Of a stretch of DNA of 64,000 bases, positions 25,029 through 35,586 are shown one piece after another (the first letter of the stretch is position 1; each line of letters starts with the position of its first letter). This DNA comes from Chiua virens. Taxonomy: Eukaryota; Basidiomycota; Agaricomycetes; Boletales; Boletaceae. The notes under the pieces are model-generated. The model did not search any database and was not told the DNA's origin. It worked only from the letters and a program-made list of their open reading frames with translations. The DNA is taken from positions 682,001-746,000 of the forward strand of contig JAHNUO010000007.1 of NCBI GenBank assembly GCA_019787685.1, written 5' to 3'. A program made the translations under genes and the position numbers.

Positions 25029-26631
25029 ATGTTGCCAGGATCAATAGTAGTCCTTGGCGGGGGTCTGACAGGCTTGTCTGCTGCATTTCATCTTTCCAGA
25101 CGTTTTCCACAGACACCCATCCACGTCGTCAACAAGGACGCCCGTTTCGGTGGTTGGGTGCGCTCAGAGACGGTCAAGTTCTCCTTGCCATGTCATGAAC
25201 AAGCAGAGGTCGTCCTCGAAGCAGGTCCACGGACGCTACGTCCGAACGCACACAGCGTTCTTGAGTTGGTATGTCCCCTGCGTCTCACTCGGCAGTGTCC
25301 TTGACTGCCGCCGCGAAGACTAGATTCACCTCCTGAATTTGACCCCTTCGCTCCTTACTGTCCCCAACTCCGCCGCTGCTGCCAGGGACCGCTTCCTGCA
25401 TGTCCCTGGCGAGCGCGGGATCCACCGCATCCCGTCGTCGCCGCTGGAAGTCTTCCATTCCCTCCGGGCGTCAAATTCCCACCTGGGGCGTATACTCCTG
25501 TCTTCTGTTCTTCGGGAGCCATTGAAGCGTCGAAACAGACCTTCTGGAATTGAAGACGAATCCGTGGACGATTTCCTTTCCAGGCGGTTCGGACCTGAGT
25601 TTGCAAGGGTCTTTGGGAGCGCACTCGTCCATGGCATATACGCCGCGGACACTCGAAAGCTGAGCTTGCGCTCTACCTTTCCTTCCTTGTGGGAGGCAGA
25701 AGAACGCGGCCGTGGGTCTGTCCTGCTTGGTTCGCTGCGTGGATCCAGTCATTCGCAGTTAAACGAGGATGCGTCATATGATCTGGGGGACCTGCAAGCT
25801 AAGATGCGCGATATCTCCGTTTTCACCTTCAAGACGGGTATCAGCTCGCTTGTGAATGCCCTGGTGGGTTATCTTCGTAAACAACCCAACGTTCGCATGT
25901 ATAGCGGGGTACAAATTATGGGACTTCGCATCAATTCGAGGAACAATCGATTCGAGGTGATCACATCCCTCGATGAGTTACGTCTTTGTCTAACGCTTAC
26001 TTAGGTAACGACGTCATCACAAGAGACCCTTTTTCCGACGCACGTTGTTTCTACCCTTCCACTCCCTGAATTGCGGGGCGTACTCTCGCCAGCGACACCC
26101 CTACCTTATCTTACGACCAACTCTTACTCTTCAGTGACTGTTGTTAACCTTGTGTTCGGTTTATCACCCTCTTCGCCTCCACTCCATCCGGACGGGTTTG
26201 GTTACCTCATAACCCGTCCGGCAGATGGTTATGCCGCATCAAAAGGCTCAGGGATTTTAGGCTGTGTCTTTGATTCGGCCTCGACTGCGGCGCAGGACAC
26301 ACCAGGCATTGTGAAGATGACAGTTATGCTTGGTGGTCCGTACATCAGCTCCGTCTCTACTTCGCGGCTTGATGTCCCTACCCTACTTTCCGAACTCTCG
26401 GATCAACTTGGTCACACCCTTCCGCCACCCCTGTTTGTCAAAGCTCACACCAATGCGAGGTGTATACCTTTATACACCGTCGGTCATTTGCAGCGGATGG
26501 AAGAGCTCAAGAACGTGCTCTTGTCCGAACCATGGAATGGTCGGCTGGAAGTTGTCGGTGCGGGAGTAGGAGGCGTAAGTGTCGGTGACTGCGTGGAGGC
26601 CGGAAGGAACGTTGGGATGAGGTGGGGTTAG
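25029..26631 (+). CDS. HEM14: Protoporphyrinogen oxidase
   Basis: Exons 25029-25268, 25324-25956 and 26005-26631, 499 residues; an in-frame Met four codons upstream at 25017 is also possible. The FAD-binding dinucleotide motif VVLGGGLTGLSAAFHLSRR opens the protein. Further family marks: GGWVRSE, LEAGPRTLRPN, FGPEFARVFGSALVHGIYAAD, and the C-terminal VGAGVGGVSVGDCVEAGRN. It oxidises protoporphyrinogen IX to protoporphyrin IX at the mitochondrial inner membrane in heme synthesis. The frame is clean. Confidence 0.95.
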
Positions 26632-27363
26632 CACCCGCGTGAGTAACGAATCTGTATTACAGACCAATTTGACATGCACCGCAAAGTTTAGTGGTTCGAG
26701 AACTAGGCTAACCCCTTACGCGATCCACTCCCAGTGGCGTTTCTGTGAAGATAACAATGGACGGCTGATAGGCCTCTCTTATGAAGCACTGGATCCGATA
26801 GTATGAATGTTCTTGCGGCTGCACGTTTGCCGCATTGCACTAGCTTCTTCCCATGCAAAGGGACCGAGGGACCCATCACTCCAACGCGAAGTTAAATCAA
26901 CGTCATTATCAATGCTCCTGTTGTCCGATTTGGGCATTTTGTGTGGCTGCAGAACTATAACTTGGTCGCCCACCACCGTCATCATTTCTCATCCGGCTCG
27001 AATTCGGGTCGCGTCAGATCCCTTTTGGCTAGTTCCAGGGATCATTTGCCCCGGATGGAGAATCAATGAGCAAGCTGACGTCCATCTCACATCTATCTAG
27101 ACCCTCTCCCGATCGTAAAGCGGCCTGGAATGATCGCCGCCATTGCTCTAGGATTCATTACAACCACGGCGGACTGTCGTGGCCTCCAGTATCTCCAAAG
27201 AACGTGTCTCAACCCTTACTGTATTTGAGCAAAACTGACACACCCATGAAACTGTAACACACATCTTCCGTCCTTTTTTCTCGGTCGCCCTCGAGATATT
27301 TTGGTCCAGGTATATTCGTCTTTCTGTCCACTCTACAGGTCTTCGCGACTCCAGTGTTCCCTC
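26632..27363. other. Intergenic, no recognised gene
   Basis: Only short unrelated frames; no motif or splice structure was found. Confidence 0.5.
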
Positions 27364-28395
27364 ATGACCATTCCGGTTTACCGACACAATTTGGACTACG
27401 ATGACTGGGAGCTTGCATCGGTGTATCACAGCGATGACTGTGATAGTATGGGCCGGAGCGTATACGACGGCTCGTCGCAACGCACGGCTTCTCTCGATGA
27501 TCCCGCCCTTTACTTGCAATCACCCCTTCACGATGACACTCGTCCTCGTGTCCGGTACTCAGTGCCGCAACCACCGCAGCCGTTTCAAGACTACACCCCC
27601 GTGGGGCTCGTTCGTCCTCGATGGGAGACGGGGTATATACCTGGAAAACCAAGCAGTTTCTCCCCTCCCCCCGCTCCTATTGTACCTCCTCCAGGAGTAA
27701 TCTTCCCAACCAAGGACTGGGTCTCTCCGCCGCAAGAAATGTATTGGCCTCCGACAACCAGTCAATTGGGCCCCTCTTCTGACATGCCAGTGGACAGAGG
27801 TCCGCTGGAACCACCCCCTACCTCGCTCCTTCTCTCGCCATCTACACCACCACCGCGTGCAATGACTCCGCTGATAAGGCGGCCGTCGCCTGGAGCCACG
27901 ATCGCGCATGGACAGCCACTGTCCAATACTGGAACGGTGCCCAACGTCAACATCCATGCATCTCCTATCATACCACCTTCAGCACGTTATCACGAACTGG
28001 GCCATGTCATCTCACCGCGCCTCGTGGAGGCAGGATGTCAGGCACCCCCGGGTATGGCCATGAGCCCTCCTCGGAGGTCTGGATATGACGTCCTGCCATA
28101 TGCGCCTGGGTCTGGACACCCACGGAGACTGCCGTCGAGCGAGGAAATTACGTTGGTAGATGGACGTTATGGGAGCGGGCATACGACGTACGGCCCAAGC
28201 GATCGTCCAGATTTAGCACATCCCCCACCTCCGCCCCACCCTCCTCTGGTGCCGGGCAAGTATGACCACGAACACGAGCATGAATATGATGCTGGGCGAA
28301 CACGTAAGGCGAGGTCGCAGGTACGCGAGCGCCGCCCTAGCATCTGGCAGCGATTCGTGCGACGGTTTAGCCCGTCGCGTGCCTCCGTCGGATAA
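27364..28395 (+). CDS. Proline-rich hypothetical protein
   Basis: A single exon of 343 residues from MTIPVYRHNLDYDDW. It is rich in Pro and Ser (PIVPPPGVIFP, PSTPPPRAMTP), has HEHEHEY near the C-terminus and ends in a basic tail with RPSIWQRFVRRFSPSRAS. No domain was recognised. Even codon use over a long single frame makes it a likely real gene. The basic-aromatic end could be a membrane-binding helix, which is only a guess. Confidence 0.65.
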   Translation: MTIPVYRHNLDYDDWELASVYHSDDCDSMGRSVYDGSSQRTASLDDPALYLQSPLHDDTRPRVRYSVPQPPQPFQDYTPVGLVRPRWETGYIPGKPSSFSPPPAPIVPPPGVIFPTKDWVSPPQEMYWPPTTSQLGPSSDMPVDRGPLEPPPTSLLLSPSTPPPRAMTPLIRRPSPGATIAHGQPLSNTGTVPNVNIHASPIIPPSARYHELGHVISPRLVEAGCQAPPGMAMSPPRRSGYDVLPYAPGSGHPRRLPSSEEITLVDGRYGSGHTTYGPSDRPDLAHPPPPPHPPLVPGKYDHEHEHEYDAGRTRKARSQVRERRPSIWQRFVRRFSPSRASVG

Positions 28396-28861
28396 ACATA
28401 GCTCGATGGAATTGGAAATAAAAAAGTGGGTCTCATGAGGAGGAGGTAGACGTTTATTTATGACTTGACATACTTTATCTTGTCGGCGAAGACAGTAGTA
28501 CATATGAATAATGTTATGGATATGGATAAGCAGGCGTATCGTGTATGTTGACAGAAAGGGTCCTGTTCGAGCTTGCAAGCGCTCATGTTAGCCGTGACGG
28601 TCGACCCTGTGTGGCGAATCAAAAACATGAAATCAAAGTCGCTCCATTGAGTCAAGATCAGCATCTACGACGATTTGTTTTTCAACGTTTCAAACATGGC
28701 CGCCTTGTAGAAAAAAACCGCAGAACGCTCGCTTTTTGGTTACGACCTCACAACGCCCGCAGCCTTCTGAAACACGACGTCGTCATATTAGTATTCCCAG
28801 TCGAGATCGGTATCGAGCGCGAACTGACTACTACTTCCTTTCCTACTCGTCTTGATTCTTC
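28396..28861. other. Intergenic, no recognised gene
   Basis: A short promoter-like stretch before the membrane protein gene; only shadow frames. Confidence 0.45.
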
Positions 28862-29845
28862 ATGTCCTCCTCTTCGTCCCCTCCTTCCAATGGTAGCAAC
28901 CCCCCTCCAAGCAGCAGCGGTCCGCCTTCCAACGGTAATGGTCCACCCGGACTCCCTCCGAACGGTAGCAACCCACCCCCACCCCCGCCGACCAACTCCT
29001 CGAGCAGTGGCTCAATCACAAGCGCCAACTACTTTTTCGGCTTCGTTGTCACATTTGTCGTCCTCCTTCTCCTCTTCGTCGGATGCGGCATCGGCTCGTG
29101 GCGACGCTTTCGACTTATGGGGACCGCATGGGACGTGCCATTGCAAGCTATGGACAGAACGTCGTTTGGCACGCGCAAGCGTGGCCGGCGGCGATTGGTG
29201 CGTCCTGTGTTTTGGGAGACATGGACGGCGCCACCAAAGGCCTTGATGATGTCGACGTCGACGGCCACGTCGGGGCTGCACAACTGGGAGGGCGTGCAGG
29301 TGGGTCTATTCTTGCCGTGTTTTCGTTGCATTTTTTTTTTCTGAGTGTGCCGGATCCGTGCCCCCGTTATCATGGCCTCGTTCGCTGACTCGACCCTTTG
29401 TTTCCCCTCGTCCATCTTGACATCTCGACATCTCTGCTATCTTCTCTCCTTCTATCTTGGCCGCAGCCAATCTCTGCCACGCTCATATGGTCCCGATCAA
29501 AATTGGCCAAGTGGTCACGGAAGGTGGACGTGGATACGTCCGCGATAACGACGACGGCCGGAGGGGTGAACGGTTCAGACGAGTCAGGACGTGGTCTTGG
29601 GGCGACGCTGCGGATGTATGTATTTCCGCGCCGACCGCGGTGCGAGCATCCGGCGAGACCCCCACCGACTGTGGAACGGCCACCTCCAGACGCGATTCAA
29701 GTCGCTGTCATGATCGCCATGCCGTCGCCCCCGTCTGCGTCTGTGACTGTCTGCTCGCCACGCGGGTTATGTGGGGCACCCGGGGGCGGGGGAGTATCAG
29801 ATCGGTGTCATGCGAATACCTTGGCCGAACGGTGATGGACCCTGA
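28862..29845 (+). CDS. Single-pass membrane protein with Ser/Pro/Gly-rich ectodomain, one extra T near the end
   Basis: Exons 28862-29299 and 29467-29845. A low-complexity N-terminus (repeats of PPSNGSNPPPSS type) precedes one transmembrane segment (YFFGFVVTFVVLLLLFVGCG) and a basic juxtamembrane stretch, then RPVFWETWTAP, PISATLIW and PDAIQVAVMIAMPSP. It resembles an uncharacterised basidiomycete family that I know only by its sequence pattern. An extra T at 29752 (GTC|T|GCT) is needed to reach the conserved ending EYQIGVMRIPW; without it translation runs into an unrelated stop. Length after removal is a whole number of codons. Confidence 0.7.
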
Positions 29846-30195
29846 TGGCAGATGCTATCACATTTTTTACGTTTTCTTTGTTCTTTCATCCTTTGTGGAC
29901 AGGGTCGCTGTCGATTAATCAGTGCGTCGCTCTCCATCCATTGCATAAGTATGTCGTTTTTCTTTCACCCACGTACCATAGCACATTACAACCATTACTT
30001 ACACTGAGTTCACTGTTATCCGACTTCTTTAATGTAGAATAGGTCTGTGACCAGTACGACTGACAATGAAAATGTCCAGCCTTCCGAGGACTAGGAATCG
30101 GAAATAGTCGAATCATTCCGCGTGATATATTGTGACCATCCATGCATCCATATGCATGAACAAATGTAATTCATGATAGGATATTATAGCACTGC
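29846..30195. other. Convergent intergenic region
   Basis: It separates the 3' ends of the membrane protein gene and the p24 gene. AT-rich, no gene. Confidence 0.5.
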
Positions 30196-31053
30196 TCAAT
30201 CAATAAGGTACTTGCGTTTAAAGAAGGCGCGAAGATGGAAAATCTGCCATACGCCGAGGCCAATGAGCGAAACGAGCGTGAACCAAGCGAAGTTTTGCAC
30301 GCGACGGTTCGTCGACACTGGTGAGGAAGACGCGTGAGCATACGGTGTGAGCACGTACAAAGTAGGGAGAAAGACATACGATTCGTGTCGGCAAATTTTT
30401 CCTCCCGTTTCTTGAGATAGTCTAGCTCGTCTACAATCTCTTTGACGAGACCCTTCCAGTTTGCGCATCTCCGTCTCAATACCGGAGAGAGACTCTTGGT
30501 TGGCGATGGCACTACAAGCGGTGGGTGAATGGGCGACCGTGAAGAGGAACGTAGAGAAGACATACTTGTAGTCGACGGCGTCCGCGCCAATGTCAATGTC
30601 GAGGTCAATCGTGCGCGTCATATTCCTCGAAATTTCCGACCTGAACTCTGTTGAACCAACAACACGTGGACGTGCGCGACGAGCGAGGGATCAGTCCACG
30701 TTCCCAAACACAGCGCACACGATGACACGCACCTGGTGCCAAATAGTTTTTGAAGCACACGCCAATCTCGCCCTCGGCGTGGGCGGTGACAGCGAGGCGG
30801 GTCTCAGCCCTTGATGTCCCTTTTGGAAAGGTAGACGTTTCGCTGGGGGGTCGAATCGATGATTTCAATGTCGATGCGTTGGCTAGGGCCCGGACCGACG
30901 TTGGCGGTGACGAGGACGAGGGCGTGCGGGTGGGCTGCGTTCCATATGCACTTGTCAGGCGGGAATTCTGGCGGGAGGAAGGGCAAATTTGATGGCGGTG
31001 GAGAATGGGAGGAGGAAGAAGAGAGAGAGGGACAGTAAACGGATGGGGAACAT
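30196..31053 (-). CDS. p24/emp24 cargo receptor, interrupted by three extra T's
   Basis: Minus-strand exons 30733-31053, 30566-30647, 30380-30511 and 30196-30317. A signal peptide (LLSLSLFFLLPFSTAIKFAL) is followed by the GOLD-domain segment with DKCIWNAA, FKNYLAP, then IDLDIDIGADAVDY, a coiled coil (IETEMRKLEG, LDYLKKREEKFADTN), a transmembrane helix and a KRKYLID tail. p24 proteins sort cargo between ER and Golgi. Extra sense-strand T's (A on the plus strand) lie at 30957 (GCC|T|GAC), 30806 (GGC|T|GAG) and 30450 (GGG|T|CTC). Two of them create TGA. With the three removed, the exons give 217 residues and all phases fit. Which p24 subfamily is not decided. Confidence 0.88.
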
Positions 31054-33821
31054 GAGAGGCGAGTGGTAAGGGTATGAGGAGCACGTGGTCTAGTAAAGTC
31101 AAGTGACTCTATCCAGAAACACCATATCGATTCTTGTGACCTCAAATCTCTTCATATCACGACCCTGACTCGAGTTCTTTGTTTCTCAGACCTGCGGGTA
31201 GGATGCAACTCAAGCCTCTCGAGCGATCATACGATGCTGACAACTCAGTTTTACCGCACGATACGCGATCAGTGGATTTGGTGTTACAATCAATAGCTGG
31301 ACCCTTGGCCGTCGAATATTCCAGATGCTTGCTTTATTTCAACTATCTGGAATATCACGACGGACAAGGACGTATTCGCTACAGAAACTTGTCGTTATGA
31401 CGAGCAAGGACCCTTTGACAATGGCTGCAGGGCAATATGTGCAAGCAAGTTTCACTTCACTCGTGAGCGAACCATGGGTGGTTTGCTTCGAAAACTACAA
31501 TTTCAAGCCTGTCGTCTACCATCTTGTAAGTCTTCTCATGAGGACTAATGACGTGATTACTCTCATACTGTCAGCCGTAGCGAGTGAATGGCGCATTTCC
31601 GCCCCACCATGATGGGTGCACTTGAAATGGTGTGAGGGTTACGACGGAACACAACAGCAAGAAGTCGGCTAAGCTACCGTGCCGATCACGTTCTATGTGT
31701 TTGTTGGCGGACGCCGCAATGGACAAAAAAGGACAGTGAATTCAAGATCAAGGCCTCTGATGTATCCCTTGGGTTCCAATCGGCTGAATCGCCAGCCCAG
31801 AATCGTGAAGGACATAGCATCTATCGCGCTTGCTGCCATTGGCAAGTTCCTCGTCACGTTTGCCGATCGTCACGTCTCGCTCTGGGATGGATCCATGTTC
31901 ACTCAGACGGGAGCAGTGATGGAGGATAGCGAGATGATACACTCGATTTCCCTCTCCAGCTTGCAACTATCTTGTCACAGGAGGGCTCTATGGGAGAGTT
32001 ACGATTCGCAGTCTCGGTAGCACTCTTCCCGACTTGCCGGTGGTCCACGACTTAACCCATTTGCTGTGTTCCGTGTGAGACTTATATGTTTTCCTATTGA
32101 CATACTCATAGGCACCACCACAAGATGGACATGATTTGCGAACTTCTGGGGAAGGGTTAGGCCGACAACACGACCAGCAACTCTTGACAGCAAATGTCCA
32201 CAAATTGCAAAGTCTAAGTCAGATGGTAGGACTTCATTGTGCTAATCCTGAAAGGTCTTCCTGACAAAGGGACAGCACACGACATCCAGCCCACCCGGAT
32301 CGGAGACCTCAAGTGAGGAGAGTGATTTTGACCTGCTCGAGGTAGGTGGCATACGTTCCTTTCTTGGTTGGCACTGTTCAATGACGGTGTCGAGGTCGAG
32401 GCGCGAACGCGGGCGCCTGCATCCCTATCTGATTACGGACGAGGTCTGTAATAAATCACCTGCTTTCGTGATACACAGCCCTCAGCGAGGGGATTCGGAA
32501 GCTACCTCTCATGAGGCAACGGCAAATTTAAAGGAACATCATGACGCTTCAGATTCAGAGTCTGCAGGGGACATCCCGGTAGTCAAAATATGGCTGCGGA
32601 AAGCCAAGGTAGAGAGCAACAACAAGAGCAATCCATCAAACGGGCCTGCAGAAATGGCCACAGGTCAGTGTGTGCGAGTGAGTAGTCTATCCATGGGACA
32701 AGTAGACAGCTCGTCTGACGAACCATTCTTAGCGGGTAGTCGCGAGGCGCATCTGTTAAATGGGTTCGTTTATCCTGCACCGCAGCATAAATCGAATTTC
32801 AAGCCTTACGACTCTGTCGACGATGCTTCCTGTTGCGCTCAAGGGCCTATACGTGCAAATGAAGTGGGTCCTACGTGTCATTTTCTCGCGATAATTGATC
32901 ATGAGGTGACAGCTCACGATCCGCGTTCAGTTTGCCAACGTGCATGTAGTGATGGGCCTTCGCTTCTGAGCCTCGCAGAGCTTATACTTGGCGATTTTTG
33001 ATATTGCCAACACACGGGGTGTTAGACCAGGGTTACCACTGGCAACTAATTAATTTGTTCCCGAGTCGGCAAGCGAACAACTCGACGACCGTAACTTAGG
33101 GACCGTTCATTTTGGAACGGAGCGCGCCAGTAAGTGGGATTGACGGAATTCTTGAGTCTTAACCCTTTGGTTACAGTCGCTCGACGGCAAGGGTTCATTC
33201 ATTTTGGAACGGAGCGCGCCAAGCAGGTGGGGTCGATGGAAGTTTCGAATCTCGACCCTCTGGTCACAGTGGCAACCGCATAATACTTTAGGAATGGAAT
33301 TGGCGGCGTCCCACCGCGACGGTACTCACAGACTCACAGTGGCCAGACTGTCAATTGCACTGTATGTACAAGCATACATAGCCGAACGGGCTAGCACTCC
33401 GAGTCCTTATTCACGCGAGAAGCAATACCGGTATGTGAGCTCTCGGATCACTTTGTGGCATTGCTCGTAGGCACAGGTTATATGTCGATCATTTGTTTCA
33501 TCGTGATCCTCTCAGGTTGATGTTTCTGTCCAGCCTCTGATAAGATCAGTCACAGGCTGTATTCGATACTAGAACTGATTAGCAAAAAAAAACATGATCA
33601 CTGGTGCGATTAGACTACACAAGTATCGATCTACATGGACAACATCAACGTGTGTTAGACAATTACGAGCAAGTTTAAAACGAGCGGACAACTATAGTAA
33701 AGACGACGTAGTTATTACCTCACTTGTGGCGACTAATTATTCAATCCGCAAGCCAGCGTTGTGGCTGAAATAGATCAAACTAATCATCATGCATGGTGTA
33801 GCATCCATCACTGTTTCGAGT
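31054..33821. other. 2.8-kb gene-poor region
   Basis: No confident gene. Frames such as 32381-33001 (206 codons, polar) and 31679-32020 have no recognisable domain. A short minus-strand stretch around 32100-32190 reads like a zinc ribbon (CPSCGGAYEY), possibly a decayed gene or transposon remnant. An imperfect direct repeat lies at about 33107-33275. Confidence 0.4.
33107..33275. repeat. Imperfect direct repeat, two copies of about 80 bp
   Basis: TTCATTTTGGAACGGAGCGC occurs at about 33107 and again at about 33199. Both copies continue with a related stretch containing TCGA(A/C)CCTYTGG-like sequence and CACAGT/TACAGT. Non-coding. Confidence 0.7.
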
Positions 33822-35532
33822 TCAGTCATACGGCTTCATCGCTTCCTCGAGCGCGTCCGGGTCCAGGTCAAATGATACATCAAGCTGACGAATCGGGGTC
33901 CTGACTCTTTTGCACCGCCGGCGCGGACCGTCGCTGCTTCGGTGGGTCCACCACGAAGCACCAGTTTCGCACTGGTAGTTACCGCGGGCTTTGTTACACT
34001 TCCACTCCTGTTCGTCGACCCTCCAGCGTTGTGTTTGGCGAGCAACGGGGGTTTGAATCGGGGGAGGGTTACGCCCTTGGAGCCTGCGATGTACTGTACT
34101 GGGTGGGCTGTGGCTGTGGCTGTGGCACACGGCGCATGCCCAGAGGCGGAGGACCGGTACGGGGACGCTGCGTGAATGCTGATGGGCGTGGCTGCGGAGG
34201 CTGTGGCTGTGGTTTCGATTTCGGAGGCGGGACACGGGGTTGTGGCGCGAGTTCTGGTTGGATAAACGACATGTCCATCCCCGAGTCGCTGGCATCATCA
34301 TCCATCTCAATGGACATGATCGTATCCGTGCGACGAGATATCGGCCGTTCCCACTCCATATCAGTATCGGTGAGATCGATGTCAAGCATTGTGGTATCGC
34401 CATCATGTGATATAGGTTTCGGGACACTGGGCTTGCGAGCAGCAGCATAGTACGCGTTTGAAGTGCCGACGGGAGGGAGCTTAGTGTCGCGATTCAGATC
34501 GTGATTCGGCAGTGAAGTTGGGGTGGACTTCCCAGATACAGGCTCAACACCCTGTGCGCCGAAGCTCGCCGTCTTTCCCAACATGCGACCGCGGAGTTCG
34601 GGCCTGGAGATAGGCAAAGACATGCTCGGTGTGAGTTGTATCGCTTTCGTGGACGATCCTGTGGAACAGATCGCAGATGCGCTCGAGGTTTTTGTGAGAG
34701 GGCGTACGCTTAGATTGTTAGGCGTCCAAGCTTGTGCGATTGTCGATGCCGCTCCTTCCCAGAGACCGCTCCTTTTCCTTTGTCCGGGCGGCCAATCGCT
34801 GTTTCTTTTTCGAATTCTCATCTAGCTGCCTGGATACGTCTTTGAGAAGCTCGATGAAGGCCACCGCCTCTGGCTCTTCTTCCCGGACGTGGTTTGTGTC
34901 TGAAGTGGATGGAAGTGATAAAGCTGTGGAGTGAGATGATGATCGTGATCGAGCAGTGCCACGCAGTGGCTGATTCGCTGATGAGGTGGATGATGCGAGG
35001 GGTTTCCGCTTTCCTGCGGAAGCAGGTTTTGCATACATCTGTATGGAGGGTTCGGAGGCGCGAAAGGCCAAGGACGAGGGGATAGAGGAGGTGCTGGCAG
35101 AGAGGGGAAGGAGATGAGACGCGTGAACTGGGCTGTTGGCACTGGGCTGCCACGAGGAGCCGATGGAAGCAGAGAGCGATGTCGCAGATGCGAGTGGATA
35201 TGTCCATGAGGTGGGCTCATGAGCTGACGCAGGATGGTCTCGCTGCACGAATGATGTCAGTTTCCCCGGCGCGTCCTGACGCGACGGGTGTGGCACTCAC
35301 TTCTCTTTTCGCGTTCTGCCTCCTTCATGAGGGCCTGTAAGGCTGGGTTTGGGCTCTGAGATGCAACCCACCTGACACCGTCCTGGGACTGCTCAAAGTC
35401 CTGGTTGGTGTCCATGAGCCTGAACAGGTCGATGTCTAGAGAAGAAATATAAGAATGAGGTAAAGAAAGGGTGTTCATGAATGGTACAAGCGTTGTTAAC
35501 TCATTCATTTACTGACCGAGGTGACCCTGCAT
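33822..35532 (-). CDS. Ser/Pro-rich protein of unknown function with extra-T frame interruptions
   Basis: Minus-strand exons 35517-35532, 35301-35435 and 33822-35242. It begins MQGHLDIDLFRLMDTNQDFE, has SPNPALQALMKEAEREKR, then a Ser-rich region, a helical segment AVAFIELLKDVSRQLDENSK, acidic LDIDLTDTDMEWERP, and ends LDVSFDLDPDALEEAMKPYD. I do not recognise a domain. Frame breaks are resolved by an extra T at 34720 (GCC|T|AAC) and at 34071 (GCG|T|AAC), plus one near the start of exon 3 (about 35235, CCA|T|CCT). With three removed the total is 523 codons. The segment 33900-34070 reads better in a third frame, so further interruptions there are possible. Confidence 0.65.
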
Positions 35533-35586
35533 CGCCGTCACGTGGTGCTTTGAGTATTTAGTCCCCTTCCCTCCAACGCTCATCCC

